From assembly GCF_025630775.1 (NCBI RefSeq), contig NZ_JAOSZE010000042.1, positions 37,694 through 101,693 on the forward strand: 64,000 nt of DNA, read 5' to 3'. A model generated the notes under the pieces. That model ran no database searches and had not been told where the DNA came from. It saw nothing but the letters and a program-made list of their open reading frames with translations. This document shows positions 1 through 8,766 of the stretch, one piece after another; position 1 is the first letter of the stretch; each line of letters starts with the position of its first letter. A program made the translations under genes and the position numbers. This DNA is from Actinoplanes sp. KI2. Lineage in GTDB: Bacteria; Actinomycetota; Actinomycetes; Mycobacteriales; Micromonosporaceae.

Positions 1-12
1 GCGAGCTACGGC

Positions 13-41
13 GACGCTGCCCAGCGGTGCGGGCAGTCGTC
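13..41 (-). terminator. Candidate terminator hairpin after narI
   Basis: Arms GACGCTGCCC (13-22) and GGGCAGTCGTC (31-41) pair with one bulged base around an 8-nt loop, 9 bases past the narI stop. There is no T-tract, as is common in high-GC actinomycetes, so a terminator role is inferred from stem and position only. Confidence 0.45.
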
Positions 42-49
42 GCCGGGCC

Positions 50-802
50 TCATCGCGACCGCTCGGAGGGCGCCGGGTGGCGGGCGGCGTCGCGGACGGC
101 CACCGGGGCCGGTGGCGGGGTCGGCGCCGGGGCGCGGCGGGCGCGGTAGAGCACGTACGGACGCCACAGGTAGGCCAGCGGCGCCGACCAGACGTGCACC
201 AGCCGGGTGAACGGCCACAGTGCCAGGAAGAGGAAGCCGCCGATCGCGTGCAGCCGGTAGACCAGCGGCGCGCCGGTCATCAGCTCGGTGTGCGGCCGGA
301 ACCAGAAGATGCCGCGGAACCAGACGGCGATCGTCTCGCGGTAGTCGTATCCGCCGCCCAGCAGGTTCTTGCCGACGGTGGCGGCCATGCCCAGCACCAC
401 CATGGCCGCCAGGAACACGTACAGGATCCGGTCCATCGTGGTGGTGGCCCGGCGCACCCGGCCGCTGACGAAGCGGCGCGCGATGAGCAGCGCCAGCCCG
501 GCGACCAGCATGACCCCGGTGACCGTGCCGGCCGACACCGAGACGAAGTGGTAGAGGCCCTCGGGGACGCCGGCCTTCTCGGTGAGCCACGCGGGGATCA
601 GCAGACCCATCGCGTGCCCGCCGATGACGCCGAAGGCGCCCAGGTGGAACAGCGGCGAGCCGAGCCGCAGCAGCCGGTTCTCCAGCAGCTGGCTGGTGTG
701 GGTGGTCCAGCCGAACTGGTCGTGCCGCCACCGCCAGATGTGCCCGGCCACGAAGACCGTCAGGCAGGCGTACGGCAGCACGACCCAGAGCAGGATGTTC
801 AT
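50..802 (-). CDS. narI: Respiratory nitrate reductase gamma subunit NarI
   Basis: This is the 250-residue membrane-anchoring cytochrome b subunit of nitrate reductase A. It takes electrons from the quinol pool and passes them through two b hemes to NarH. About five hydrophobic segments are visible. The four heme-ligand histidines expected from E. coli NarI (56, 66, 187, 205) appear at H53, H63, H185 and H203, with matching spacing. The last helix carries HAIGG and RLVHVW. The ATG start overlaps the narJ stop (ATGA), so the two are translationally coupled. It is the last gene of narGHJI and is followed by a hairpin. The identification is firm. Confidence 0.96.
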   Translation of the reverse strand: MNILLWVVLPYACLTVFVAGHIWRWRHDQFGWTTHTSQLLENRLLRLGSPLFHLGAFGVIGGHAMGLLIPAWLTEKAGVPEGLYHFVSVSAGTVTGVMLVAGLALLIARRFVSGRVRRATTTMDRILYVFLAAMVVLGMAATVGKNLLGGGYDYRETIAVWFRGIFWFRPHTELMTGAPLVYRLHAIGGFLFLALWPFTRLVHVWSAPLAYLWRPYVLYRARRAPAPTPPPAPVAVRDAARHPAPSERSR

Positions 803-1428
803 CGTCCGGCCTCCACGACCGAGCAGGTGGGATAGGGAGCGAGGCCGATGCTCTCCAGGCCGACCGTCTCCACCGGCGGCCCGTCGGCGGCGAGCGCGGC
901 GACGGCGGCCCGGTCGTCGTCGCCGAGGTCGGGCAGCACCGCGCAGACCGCGTCGAGCAGCAGCCGGTACGGCGTGCCCGACTCGGCTAGCGCCGCCCGG
1001 AGCAGCTCGAGGCCCTGCCGATGCTGGCGCAGGGGCGCCTCGCCGTCGCCCGGTCCGGCCGTGGCCGCGAACTCGAGGACCACCGGCAGCAGGTCGGGCA
1101 GTTCGCCGCCGGTGATTCGCAGCCCGTGCGCGCGGTACCGCTGCTTGAGGATCAGCAGTGCCATCCCGCGTTTGCGGGTGTCGCCGTGCAGGTAGTAGGT
1201 GAGGTAGAGGCCGGATCGGCGGCGCAGGTCGAAGGTCCGCACGTACTCGCGCTGGACCTCGATGGCCGGCGTGGCGAGCAGCCAGTCGAGAAAGGCGACG
1301 ACCTGTTCGCGTACGCCGTCCGGCTCGATCTCCGCCGCGGCGGCCCGCAGTTCGGGGGCCGCTGCCAGCAACTCGTCGTCGGGGTAGGTGAGCAGCAGCG
1401 AGGCGAGCCGGAACAGTCGCGCCCTCAT
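799..1428 (-). CDS. narJ: Nitrate reductase assembly chaperone NarJ
   Basis: The 209-residue product is a TorD/DmsD-type redox-enzyme maturation chaperone. It is needed for cofactor insertion into NarG and membrane attachment of NarGH, and is not part of the final enzyme. The recognisable NarJ core reads LLTYPDDEL near the N-terminus, YVRTFDLRRRSGLYLTYY in the middle, and GELPDLLPVVLEFAA after it. The start is the ATG at 1428, which overlaps the narH stop as ATGA; the end overlaps narI the same way. The gene order H-J-I is the canonical one. No regulatory signal of its own is visible. Confidence 0.95.
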   Translation of the reverse strand: MRARLFRLASLLLTYPDDELLAAAPELRAAAAEIEPDGVREQVVAFLDWLLATPAIEVQREYVRTFDLRRRSGLYLTYYLHGDTRKRGMALLILKQRYRAHGLRITGGELPDLLPVVLEFAATAGPGDGEAPLRQHRQGLELLRAALAESGTPYRLLLDAVCAVLPDLGDDDRAAVAALAADGPPVETVGLESIGLAPYPTCSVVEAGR

Positions 1429-2891
1429 GACGGGCTGCCCACCCGCTCCACCGGGCAGGCGTCGTGCCCGGCGGCCTGCGAGTCGAGGATGGCGGCGTCC
1501 CGGGCGTGCGCGGCCGGGATCACGTACCGCTCGTCGTACTTGGCGATCGCCAGCAGCCGGTACATCGCCTCGACCTGCTCGGCGGTCATCCCGACCCGGT
1601 CGAGCAGGTCCTGCGCGACGGTGCCGTCCAGGGTGCGGGCCCGCATGTACGAGCGCATCGCGGCCAGTTTCATCAGCACCCCGGCGACCGCGTCCACATC
1701 GCCCGCGGTGAACAGCTCGGCCAGGTACTCGACCGGGATGCGCAGCTCCCGGATGGTGTGGAAGACCTCGTCCGCGTCGGTGTCGTCGCGCCCGGCGGCC
1801 CCCGCGGCGTCGAGCACCGGGGACAGCGGCGGCACGTACCAGACCATCGGCAGCGTGCGGTACTCCGGGTGCAGCGGCAGCGCGATCTTGTACTCGCTGA
1901 TCAGCTTGCGGATCGGGGAGCGTTGCGCCGCCGAGATCCACTCGTCCGGCATGCCGGCGTCGCGGGCCGCGCGCTCGACCGCCGGGTCGTGCGGGTCGAG
2001 GAAGACGGCGCGCTGGGCGTCCAGCAGATCGTGCTCGTCCTCGACCGACGCGGCGGCCAGCACGGCGTCCTCGTCGTACAGGATCAGGCCCAGATAGCGC
2101 AGGCGGCCGACGCAGGTCTCCGCGCAGATGGTCGGCAGCCCGGCCTCGATCCGCGGGAAGCAGAGCGTGCACTTCTCGGCCTTGCCGGTGGCGTGGTTGA
2201 CGTAGACCTTCTTGTACGGGCACGCCGACACGCACATCCGCCAGCCCCGACAGCGATCCTGGTCGACCAGGACGATGCCGTCCTCGGCGCGCTTGTACAT
2301 GGCGCCGGACGGGCAGGCCGAGACGCAGGCCGGGTTGAGGCAGTGCTCGCAGATGCGCGGCAGGTGGAACATGAACGTCTTCTCGAACTCGAACTTCACC
2401 TTGGTGGCCATCTTGGTGAGGTTCGGGTCGTCCAGGCCGGACTGTCCGCCGAGCGAGTCCTCCCAGTTCGCGCCCCAGGTGACGGCCATCGGCTCGCCGG
2501 TCAGCGCCGAGCGGGGCCGCTTGACCGGCGTGTCGGTGAGCCCGGCCGGCGCGTTGACCAGGATGTCCTTGTCGAAGGTGGCCGGCTCGTAGTAGTCGTC
2601 GAGCGAGGGCAGGTCGGGGTTCGCGAAGATCCGGCTGAGCCGTTTCGCGCGGCCGCCCGAGCGCAGCGTCAGGCGCCCCTTGCGGTCCAGGACCCAGCCG
2701 CCCTTCCAGCGCTCCTGGTCCTCGTAGTGCTTCGGGTAGCCGATGCCGGGCTTGGTCTCGACGTTGTTGAACCAGACGTACTCGGTGCCCTCCCGGTTGG
2801 TCCAGGTCTGCTTGCAGGTCACCGAGCAGGTGTGGCAACCGATGCACTTGTCGAGGTTCATCACCATCGCCATCTGCGCGCGGATGCGCAT
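1425..2891 (-). CDS. narH: Nitrate reductase beta subunit NarH (iron-sulfur)
   Basis: The 488-residue NarH carries electrons from the NarI hemes to NarG through one [3Fe-4S] and three [4Fe-4S] clusters on the cytoplasmic face. The first cluster motif has C16, C19, C22 and C26, the same numbering as E. coli NarH. Further motifs are CEHCLNPACVSACP, CRGWRMCVSACPYKK and CTLCFPRIEAG...CAETC. The Trp in CRGWRMC replaces a cysteine and is the family hallmark of the [3Fe-4S] site. The start codon shares one base with the narG stop (TGATG), indicating coupling. Full length for the family. Confidence 0.97.
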   Translation of the reverse strand: MRIRAQMAMVMNLDKCIGCHTCSVTCKQTWTNREGTEYVWFNNVETKPGIGYPKHYEDQERWKGGWVLDRKGRLTLRSGGRAKRLSRIFANPDLPSLDDYYEPATFDKDILVNAPAGLTDTPVKRPRSALTGEPMAVTWGANWEDSLGGQSGLDDPNLTKMATKVKFEFEKTFMFHLPRICEHCLNPACVSACPSGAMYKRAEDGIVLVDQDRCRGWRMCVSACPYKKVYVNHATGKAEKCTLCFPRIEAGLPTICAETCVGRLRYLGLILYDEDAVLAAASVEDEHDLLDAQRAVFLDPHDPAVERAARDAGMPDEWISAAQRSPIRKLISEYKIALPLHPEYRTLPMVWYVPPLSPVLDAAGAAGRDDTDADEVFHTIRELRIPVEYLAELFTAGDVDAVAGVLMKLAAMRSYMRARTLDGTVAQDLLDRVGMTAEQVEAMYRLLAIAKYDERYVIPAAHARDAAILDSQAAGHDACPVERVGSPS

Positions 2892-5800
2892 CAGTACTCC
2901 ACCTCCTGGGTGCGGCGGCGGATCACGGTGATCTCGTCGCGCTGGCTGCCGATCGGGCCGTAGTAGTTGAAGGCGTACGTGAACTGCGCGTGCCCACCGG
3001 CCAGGTGGGTCGGCTTGATCAGCAGCCGGGTCATCGAGTTGTGGTAGCCGCCTCGTTTACCGGACTTCTCGGCCTTGGGGACGTTCACCGTGCGCTCGGG
3101 GGAGTGGTACTGGAACACCGTGCCCTCCGGCATCCGGTGGCTGACCACGGCGCGGGCCACCACGACCCCGTTGCGGTTGTGCGCCTCGATCCAGTCGTTG
3201 TCCCGTACGCCGATCTTGGCGGCGTCCTCGATGCTCATCCAGATCACCGGCCCGCCCCGGGACAGCGCGAGCATCAGCTCGTTGTCGTGGTACATCGAGT
3301 GGATCGACCACTTCGCGTGCGGGGTCAGGAACCGGACGGTCACGCCGCCGTCGACCGCGTCGCCCGGCCGGCCGAAGTGCCGCGCCATGTTCAGCGGCGG
3401 CCGGAACGCCGGCAGCTGCTCGCCCAGCTCGGCCACCCAGTCGTGCTCGACGAAGAAGTGCTGCCGGCCGCTGATCGTGTGCCACGGCTTGAGCCGCTCC
3501 ACATTGAGCGTGAACGGCGAGTACCGCCGGCCGCCCTTCTCCGAGCCGGACCATTCCGGGCTGGTGAACACCGGCTGCGGCGCATCCTGGGTCGCCGAGT
3601 AGGTGATCCGGTCGTCCTCGTGCCCGGCGATCAGGTCGGCGAACGGCTGCCCGGTCCGCTTCTCCAGCGCGGCGAAACCGGCCGCGGCGACCCGCCCGTT
3701 GGTCGTGCCGGACAGCGCGAGGATCGCCTCGCACATCCGGTCGGCGGTCGCCAGCGAGGGCCGGCCGTCGATCACCCCGTTCTGGTGCCGCAGGTACTCG
3801 ATCTCACGCGTGACGTCGACGGTGATCGCCTTGGTCGTGGTGCCCAGGGTGTCGAGCAGCGGCCCGACCGTACGCATCTTCTTACCGATCAGGGTGTAGT
3901 CCCGCTCGATCTCGACCAGCTTCGGCATGGTCCGGCCGGGCACCGGCTCGCACTCGCCGAACCGCCAGTCCCGGACCCGTCCGCTCGGCGTCGCCAGCTC
4001 GTCCGGGGTGTCGTGCTGCAGCGGGACGGCGAGCACGTCGCGGCGTACGCCGAGGTGCTCCACCGCCAGCTCGCTGACCTTGTCGGCGAGGGCGAGGAAC
4101 GCGTCGTAGTCGGTGTGCGCGTCGCCGGGCGGCGGCACGGCCGGGCTGAACGCGTGCACGAACGGGTGCATGTCGGTGGTGGAGATGTCGTTCTTCTCGT
4201 ACCAGGTGGCCGCCGGCAGCACGACGTCGGAGTGCAGACCGGTGTTGGTCATCCGGAAGTCGATCGTGGTGAGCAGGTCGAGCTTGCCGGTCGGGGCCTC
4301 GTCGCGCCACGCCACGTCGCGCGGCCGGTGGTCCGGGTCGCACTCGCCGGCGGTGGCGCTGCCCTCGACGCCGAGCAGGTGGCGCATGAAGTACTCGTTG
4401 CCCTTGCCGGACGAGCCCAGCAGGTTGCACCGCCACAGGGTCAGGCAGCGCGGGAACGCGGCCGGGTCGTCCGGGTCCTCGGCGACCGACCGGAGCGTGC
4501 CGTCACGCAGGCCGGCGACGATGTAGTCGGCCACCGGCACCCCGGCCGCGGCGGCCTCGTCGGTCAGGTCGAGCGGGTTGCGGTTGAAGAACGGGTGGCC
4601 CGGGGTCCAGCCCATGCGCTGCGCGGCGGCGACGGTGTCGGCGAACGCCATGCCGGCGAACCGGCCGGTGCCCAGCGGCGAGGACAGCTCATCGGCCGGC
4701 ACCCGCTCGTAGCGCCACTGGTCGGTGTGCAGGTACCAGAACGGGGTGCTCGCCTGGTGGCGCATCGGCCGCTGCCAGTCGAACGCGAACGACATGTGCT
4801 GTTGGCCGGTCACCGGGCGGGCCTTCTCCTGCCCGACGTAGTGCGCCCAGCCGCCGCCGTTGACGCCCTGGCAGCCGGTGAGCGTCACCAGCGCGATGAA
4901 GGCGCGGTAGGTCATGTCGGAGTGGAACCACTGGTTCGCGCCGGCGCCCAGCACGATCATCGAGCGGCCCCGGCTGCGCTCGGCGTTGCGGGCGAACTCG
5001 CGGCCGATCCGGGCGGCGAGCGCGGCCGGCACCCCGGTGATCCGCTCCTGCCAGGCGGGTGTGTTGAGGTCGTCGTCGTAGCCGGGCAGGTCGCCGCGCC
5101 GCACCCCGTACTGCGCCATGACCAGGTCGAAGACCGTGGTGACCAGATGCTCGCCGATCCGCCGCACGCGCACGCCACGCCGGACGGTGGAGCCGCCCTC
5201 GGTCTCGCCGACGTCGAAGCGCGCCAGCTCCACCTCGGCGGTCTCGTCCGACTCGATCCCCAGGGCCGGGACGACGTCGCCGAGGTCCAGATTCCAGCGG
5301 CCCGGCTCGCCGTACCGGAAGCCCAGCGAGCCGTTCGGGACCACCGGCTCGCCCGTGCGCTCGTCGATCAGGACCGTCTTGTGCGCACCGTCCTGCGCCC
5401 CGAGATCCGCGGCGGTGAGGAAGCGGTCGGCCTTGCCGTCGACCAGTGTCACCAGGAACGGCAGATCCGTGTATTGCCGGGCGTAGTCCAGAAAATAGGG
5501 CACCTGGCGGTCGCGGAAGAACTCGGTCAGGATCACGTGGCCCATCGCCATCGCCAGCGCGCCGTCGGTGCCCGGGTGCGGCGCGAGCCAGTCGTCGGCG
5601 AACTTGACGTTGTCGGCATAGTCCGGGCTGACCGCCACCACCTTCGTGCCCTTGTAGCGGGCCTCGGCCAGGAAGTGCGCGTCCGGGGTGCGGGTCACCG
5701 GGATGTTCGAGCCCCACATCATCAGGTACGTGGCGTTCCACCAGTCGCCCGCCTCCGGTACGTCGGTCTGGTCGCCCCAGACCTGCGGGGAGGCGATCGG

Positions 5801-6517
5801 CAGGTCCGCGTACCAGTCGTAGAAGCTCAGCAGCGTGCCGCCGAGCAGCGCGTGGTAGCGGGTGCCGGCGGCGAACGACGCCATCGACATCGCCGGGATC
5901 GGGGAGAAGCCGACAACCCGGTCCGGCCCGTACGTCTTGGTGGTGTAGACGTGCGCCGCCGCGATCATCTCGATCGCCTCGTCCCAGCTCGACCGGACGA
6001 AGCCACCGCGGCCGCGCTGCGCCTTGTACGCCTGCGCCTTCAGCGGCGTCTCGACGATCTCGGCCCACGCGAGCACCGGGTCGTTCAGGCGCTGCCGCGC
6101 CTCGCGGTACATCTCGGCCAGAACACCGCGCACGTACGGGTGCCGCACCCGCGACGGCGAGTACTCGTACCAGGAGAAGGACGCGCCGCGCGGGCAGCCC
6201 CGCGGCTCGTAGTCCGGCGAGTCCGGGCCGGTGGTCGGGTAGTCGGTGGCCTGGTGCTCCCAGGTGATCAGGTCGTCCTTGACGAACACGTTCCACGAGC
6301 ACGAGCCGGTGCAGTTGACCCCGTGCGTGGACCGGACCACCCGGTCGTAGCGCCAGCGGTCCCGGTAGAACGCGTCCCAGTCGCCGGAGTCCACCTGATG
6401 CAGGGTGCGGCCGTGGTCACCGACGGTCTCCCGGGTCAGGAATCGGCGGGCCGCGAGAAGCGGCGCGGTGCCGGGGACGTGGTCGGTGGCGGGCCCCGTG
6501 GGGTGGTGTGTTGGCAC
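2891..6517 (-). CDS. narG: Respiratory nitrate reductase alpha subunit NarG
   Basis: The 1208-residue catalytic subunit reduces nitrate to nitrite at a Mo-bis-MGD centre. The N-terminal [4Fe-4S] ligands are H65, C69, C73 and C108, equivalent to H49/C53/C57/C92 in E. coli. The SFYDWYADLPIASPQVWGDQ stretch contains the region of the Asp ligand to Mo. No twin-arginine vestige is evident at the N-terminus, in keeping with a cytoplasm-facing enzyme. The start is a GTG at 6517 with a poor ribosome site; no better in-frame start lies before the first conserved region. It is the first gene of the operon, divergent from moeA. Two DosR-like boxes sit 60-97 bases upstream. An open frame of about 1300 codons on the opposite strand is a GC-bias shadow. 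Confidence 0.97.
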   Translation of the reverse strand: MPTHHPTGPATDHVPGTAPLLAARRFLTRETVGDHGRTLHQVDSGDWDAFYRDRWRYDRVVRSTHGVNCTGSCSWNVFVKDDLITWEHQATDYPTTGPDSPDYEPRGCPRGASFSWYEYSPSRVRHPYVRGVLAEMYREARQRLNDPVLAWAEIVETPLKAQAYKAQRGRGGFVRSSWDEAIEMIAAAHVYTTKTYGPDRVVGFSPIPAMSMASFAAGTRYHALLGGTLLSFYDWYADLPIASPQVWGDQTDVPEAGDWWNATYLMMWGSNIPVTRTPDAHFLAEARYKGTKVVAVSPDYADNVKFADDWLAPHPGTDGALAMAMGHVILTEFFRDRQVPYFLDYARQYTDLPFLVTLVDGKADRFLTAADLGAQDGAHKTVLIDERTGEPVVPNGSLGFRYGEPGRWNLDLGDVVPALGIESDETAEVELARFDVGETEGGSTVRRGVRVRRIGEHLVTTVFDLVMAQYGVRRGDLPGYDDDLNTPAWQERITGVPAALAARIGREFARNAERSRGRSMIVLGAGANQWFHSDMTYRAFIALVTLTGCQGVNGGGWAHYVGQEKARPVTGQQHMSFAFDWQRPMRHQASTPFWYLHTDQWRYERVPADELSSPLGTGRFAGMAFADTVAAAQRMGWTPGHPFFNRNPLDLTDEAAAAGVPVADYIVAGLRDGTLRSVAEDPDDPAAFPRCLTLWRCNLLGSSGKGNEYFMRHLLGVEGSATAGECDPDHRPRDVAWRDEAPTGKLDLLTTIDFRMTNTGLHSDVVLPAATWYEKNDISTTDMHPFVHAFSPAVPPPGDAHTDYDAFLALADKVSELAVEHLGVRRDVLAVPLQHDTPDELATPSGRVRDWRFGECEPVPGRTMPKLVEIERDYTLIGKKMRTVGPLLDTLGTTTKAITVDVTREIEYLRHQNGVIDGRPSLATADRMCEAILALSGTTNGRVAAAGFAALEKRTGQPFADLIAGHEDDRITYSATQDAPQPVFTSPEWSGSEKGGRRYSPFTLNVERLKPWHTISGRQHFFVEHDWVAELGEQLPAFRPPLNMARHFGRPGDAVDGGVTVRFLTPHAKWSIHSMYHDNELMLALSRGGPVIWMSIEDAAKIGVRDNDWIEAHNRNGVVVARAVVSHRMPEGTVFQYHSPERTVNVPKAEKSGKRGGYHNSMTRLLIKPTHLAGGHAQFTYAFNYYGPIGSQRDEITVIRRRTQEVEY

Positions 6518-6576
6518 GATCCCAAGGCTTGCCGATCAAAGGGCGAGTTTCAGGTGGCCGTGGTCCCCCATCGCGC

Positions 6577-6590
6577 GGGACCAAGGTCCC
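6577..6590. promoter_or_regulatory. DosR/DevR-like box 1 between narG and moeA
   Basis: GGGACCAAGGTCCC fits the GGGAC-N4-GTCCC core of the mycobacterial DosR box and is followed by GAA, as in the consensus tail. A further GGTCCC half-site (6562-6567) is inverted relative to its left arm. The position is 60 bases upstream of the narG start and about 60 upstream of moeA. Known: DosR-type response regulators act on hypoxia or NO. Inferred: that such a regulator acts here. Confidence 0.6.
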
Positions 6591-6601
6591 GAATCGGGGC
6601 G

Positions 6602-6614
6602 GGGACTTCGACCC
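6602..6614. promoter_or_regulatory. DosR/DevR-like box 2 between narG and moeA
   Basis: GGGACTTCGACCC keeps the left half GGGACT exactly and a degenerate right half. It lies 11 bases after box 1, and paired boxes of this kind are typical of DosR-controlled promoters. It is 36 bases upstream of the moeA start. Confidence 0.45.
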
Positions 6615-6650
6615 TGGCCGCACCCGGTAACGCGTCGGCAGGATGCGGGC

Positions 6651-7859
6651 ATGACGCTGGCCGCGCAGGAACACCCCACGTCCACATCGCTCGACTGGGC
6701 CGCGGCCCGGCTGCTGGCGTACACGCTGGCGACGCCCGGCCCGGCCGAGGTGGTGCCGTTGGCCGAGGCCGCCGGGCGGACGCTCGCCGCGCCGCTGGCC
6801 GCGGTGGTGCCGCTGCCCGGCTTCGACAACGCGGCGATGGACGGCTACGCCGTGCGCGGGCCGGCGCCGTGGCGGGTCGCCGGCCGGATCCTGGCCGGCC
6901 ACGCTGTGCTGCCCGAACCGCTCGCTGACGGCGCCGCCGTCGAGATCGCCACCGGGGCGCCGGTGCCGCCCGGAACCGACCGGGTGGTGCCCTATGAGGA
7001 CGCCGGGCGCGACGGCGACCGGGTGTGGGGCGCGGACGGTCCCCGCCGCCACATCCGGTGGCAGGGCGAGTACGCCCGGCCGGGTCAGCAGCTGCTGCCG
7101 GCCGGGGCGATCGTCACGCCGCCGGTGCTCGGCCTCGCGGCGAGCGTGGGCCTCGACGCGGTCGCGGCCTGTCCCCGGCCGCGGGTGCGGCTGCTGGTCA
7201 GCGGCAGCGAACTGGTCGTGTCCGGCCCGCCGCCGTGGGGCCGGGTCCGGGACGCGATCGGCCCGATGCTGGTGCCGCTGCTCACCTCGTGGGGTGCGGA
7301 CCTGCCGGCCACCCGGATGGTCGACGACGACGCCGACGAGTTCGCCGACGCCGTGGCCGCGTGCGCCGGCGACGCGGAGCTGACCGTGGTGTGCGGTGCC
7401 TCGTCCGTCGGTCCGGCCGACGGGTTGCACCGGGCGCTCGACCGGCTCGGCGCCGTGGTGCACGTGGACGGCGTCGCCTGCCGGCCCGGGCATCCGCAGG
7501 TGCTGGCCCGGCACGGCGAGGGCTGGATCGTGGGCCTGCCGGGCAACCCGTACGCCGCGCTGGTCGCCGCGTTCACCCTGGTGGAGCCGCTGCTGGCCGG
7601 GCTGGCCGGGCGAGCGCCGGCGACACCGGTCCGTGCACCGCTGGTCGAGCCGGTGCCGCCGGACGCGCGGCGCACCCGGATCCTGCCGGTGCGCCGTGCC
7701 GGCGACGGATTCCGGCCGGTCGGCGGCGGGCAGCCGGGCTACCTTGGCGGGGCCGCCGGCGCGGACGGTTTCGCGGTGCTGCCGCCCGGCCCGGTCGCGG
7801 GCCCCGTCGAGATCCTGCGCCTGCCGTGGCCGACGGCTACGGCCGATCCGTGGCAGTGA
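6651..7859 (+). CDS. moeA: Molybdopterin molybdenumtransferase MoeA
   Basis: The 402-residue product inserts molybdate into adenylylated molybdopterin, the last common step of Moco synthesis. Family marks are PGFDNAAMDGYAV near residue 60, ATGAPVPPGTDRVVPYED, the loop VVCGASSVGPADG (usually GGxSxG) and GLPGNPYAALV. The ATG at 6651 is chosen because the MoeA N-terminal helix follows it directly; the open frame extends upstream only through the promoter region. It is divergent from narG, whose enzyme needs Moco, and may share its DosR-like boxes. Its 3' end overlaps the convergent cysK end by 23 bases. GASSVG in place of GGxSxG is a mild variation. Confidence 0.93.
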   Translation: MTLAAQEHPTSTSLDWAAARLLAYTLATPGPAEVVPLAEAAGRTLAAPLAAVVPLPGFDNAAMDGYAVRGPAPWRVAGRILAGHAVLPEPLADGAAVEIATGAPVPPGTDRVVPYEDAGRDGDRVWGADGPRRHIRWQGEYARPGQQLLPAGAIVTPPVLGLAASVGLDAVAACPRPRVRLLVSGSELVVSGPPPWGRVRDAIGPMLVPLLTSWGADLPATRMVDDDADEFADAVAACAGDAELTVVCGASSVGPADGLHRALDRLGAVVHVDGVACRPGHPQVLARHGEGWIVGLPGNPYAALVAAFTLVEPLLAGLAGRAPATPVRAPLVEPVPPDARRTRILPVRRAGDGFRPVGGGQPGYLGGAAGADGFAVLPPGPVAGPVEILRLPWPTATADPWQ

Positions 7860-8766
7860 ACAGCGGTGTGCTCAGGTAGCGCTCGCCGGTGTCGGGCAGG
7901 ATGACGACCACGGTCTGCCGGGCGTGCTCCGGCCGGGCCGCGATCGCCGCGGCCGCGTGCAGGGCGGCGCCGCCGGAGACCCCGGCGAGGATGCCCTCGG
8001 TGCGGGCCAGTCGGCGGGCCGCCGCCCGGGCCTGCTCGACATCGACGCGCACGACCTCGTCGTACACAGTTGGGTCGAGCACCTCCGGGACGAAGCCCGC
8101 GCCGATGCCCTGGATCCCGTGCGGGCCGGGCGCACCGCCGGACAGGACCGGTGACTCGGCCGGCTCGACCGCGTAGACCCGCAGGCCCGGCTTCTTCTCC
8201 CGGAGCACCTGCCCGACGCCGGTCAGGGTGCCGCCGGTGCCGACCCCGCCGACCAGCACGTCGACCGCGCCGTCGGTGTCGTTCCAGATCTCGCACGCGG
8301 TCGTGCGGCGGTGCGCGTCCGGGTTGGCCGGGTTGTCGAACTGCCGGGGCATGAACGCCCGGCGCTCGTCGGCGATCTCGAGGGCGCGGTCGAGGGCGCC
8401 GCGCATGCCCTCGGCCGCGGGCGTCAGGACCACTTCGACGCCGTACGCGGCGAGCAGCGCCCGTCGCTCGGCGCTCATGCTCTCCGGCATGGTCAGCGTC
8501 AGCCGGTAGCCGCGGGCGGCCGCGACCATGGCCAGGCCGATGCCGGTGTTGCCGCTGGTCGCCTCCACGATGGGCACGCCCGGCCGCAGCTGTTCGGTGG
8601 CCTCGGCGGCCTCGATCATGGCGAGCGCGATGCGGTCCTTCACGCTGCCGCCGGGGTTGGCGGACTCCAGCTTGGCCAGCAGCAGGGCCGGCAGGCCGGG
8701 CTCGAAGCGGGCGAGCCGCACCAGCGGCGTACGTCCGATCAGTTCGGTGATGTCGAGGTAGACCAT
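7837..8766 (-). CDS. cysK: Cysteine synthase (O-acetylserine sulfhydrylase) CysK
   Basis: The 309-residue PLP enzyme makes L-cysteine from O-acetylserine and sulfide. The PLP lysine is K43 in SANPGGSVKDRIA. The substrate loop TSGNTGIGLA and phosphate loop GVGTGGTLTG are intact, and the end shows the usual SGGAALHAA and VVVILPDTGERYLST elements. The ATG at 8766 gives the standard MVYLDITELIGRTPLV start and overlaps the 3' end of cysE by 28 bases, so cysE-cysK form one unit. The 3' end overlaps convergent moeA. CysM-type specificity cannot be excluded from sequence alone. Confidence 0.93.
   Translation of the reverse strand: MVYLDITELIGRTPLVRLARFEPGLPALLLAKLESANPGGSVKDRIALAMIEAAEATEQLRPGVPIVEATSGNTGIGLAMVAAARGYRLTLTMPESMSAERRALLAAYGVEVVLTPAAEGMRGALDRALEIADERRAFMPRQFDNPANPDAHRRTTACEIWNDTDGAVDVLVGGVGTGGTLTGVGQVLREKKPGLRVYAVEPAESPVLSGGAPGPHGIQGIGAGFVPEVLDPTVYDEVVRVDVEQARAAARRLARTEGILAGVSGGAALHAAAAIAARPEHARQTVVVILPDTGERYLSTPLFTATDRP

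Noticed and set aside
799..2847. 682-codon minus-strand frame joining a narH shadow to narJ
   Set aside because: Only the last 209 codons (from 1428) are narJ; the rest is out of frame with narH.
2990..6928. 1312-codon plus-strand open frame opposite narG
   Set aside because: It is antisense to a certain gene, is dominated by Arg/Gly/Pro/Val as expected from high-GC shadow frames, and has no domain.
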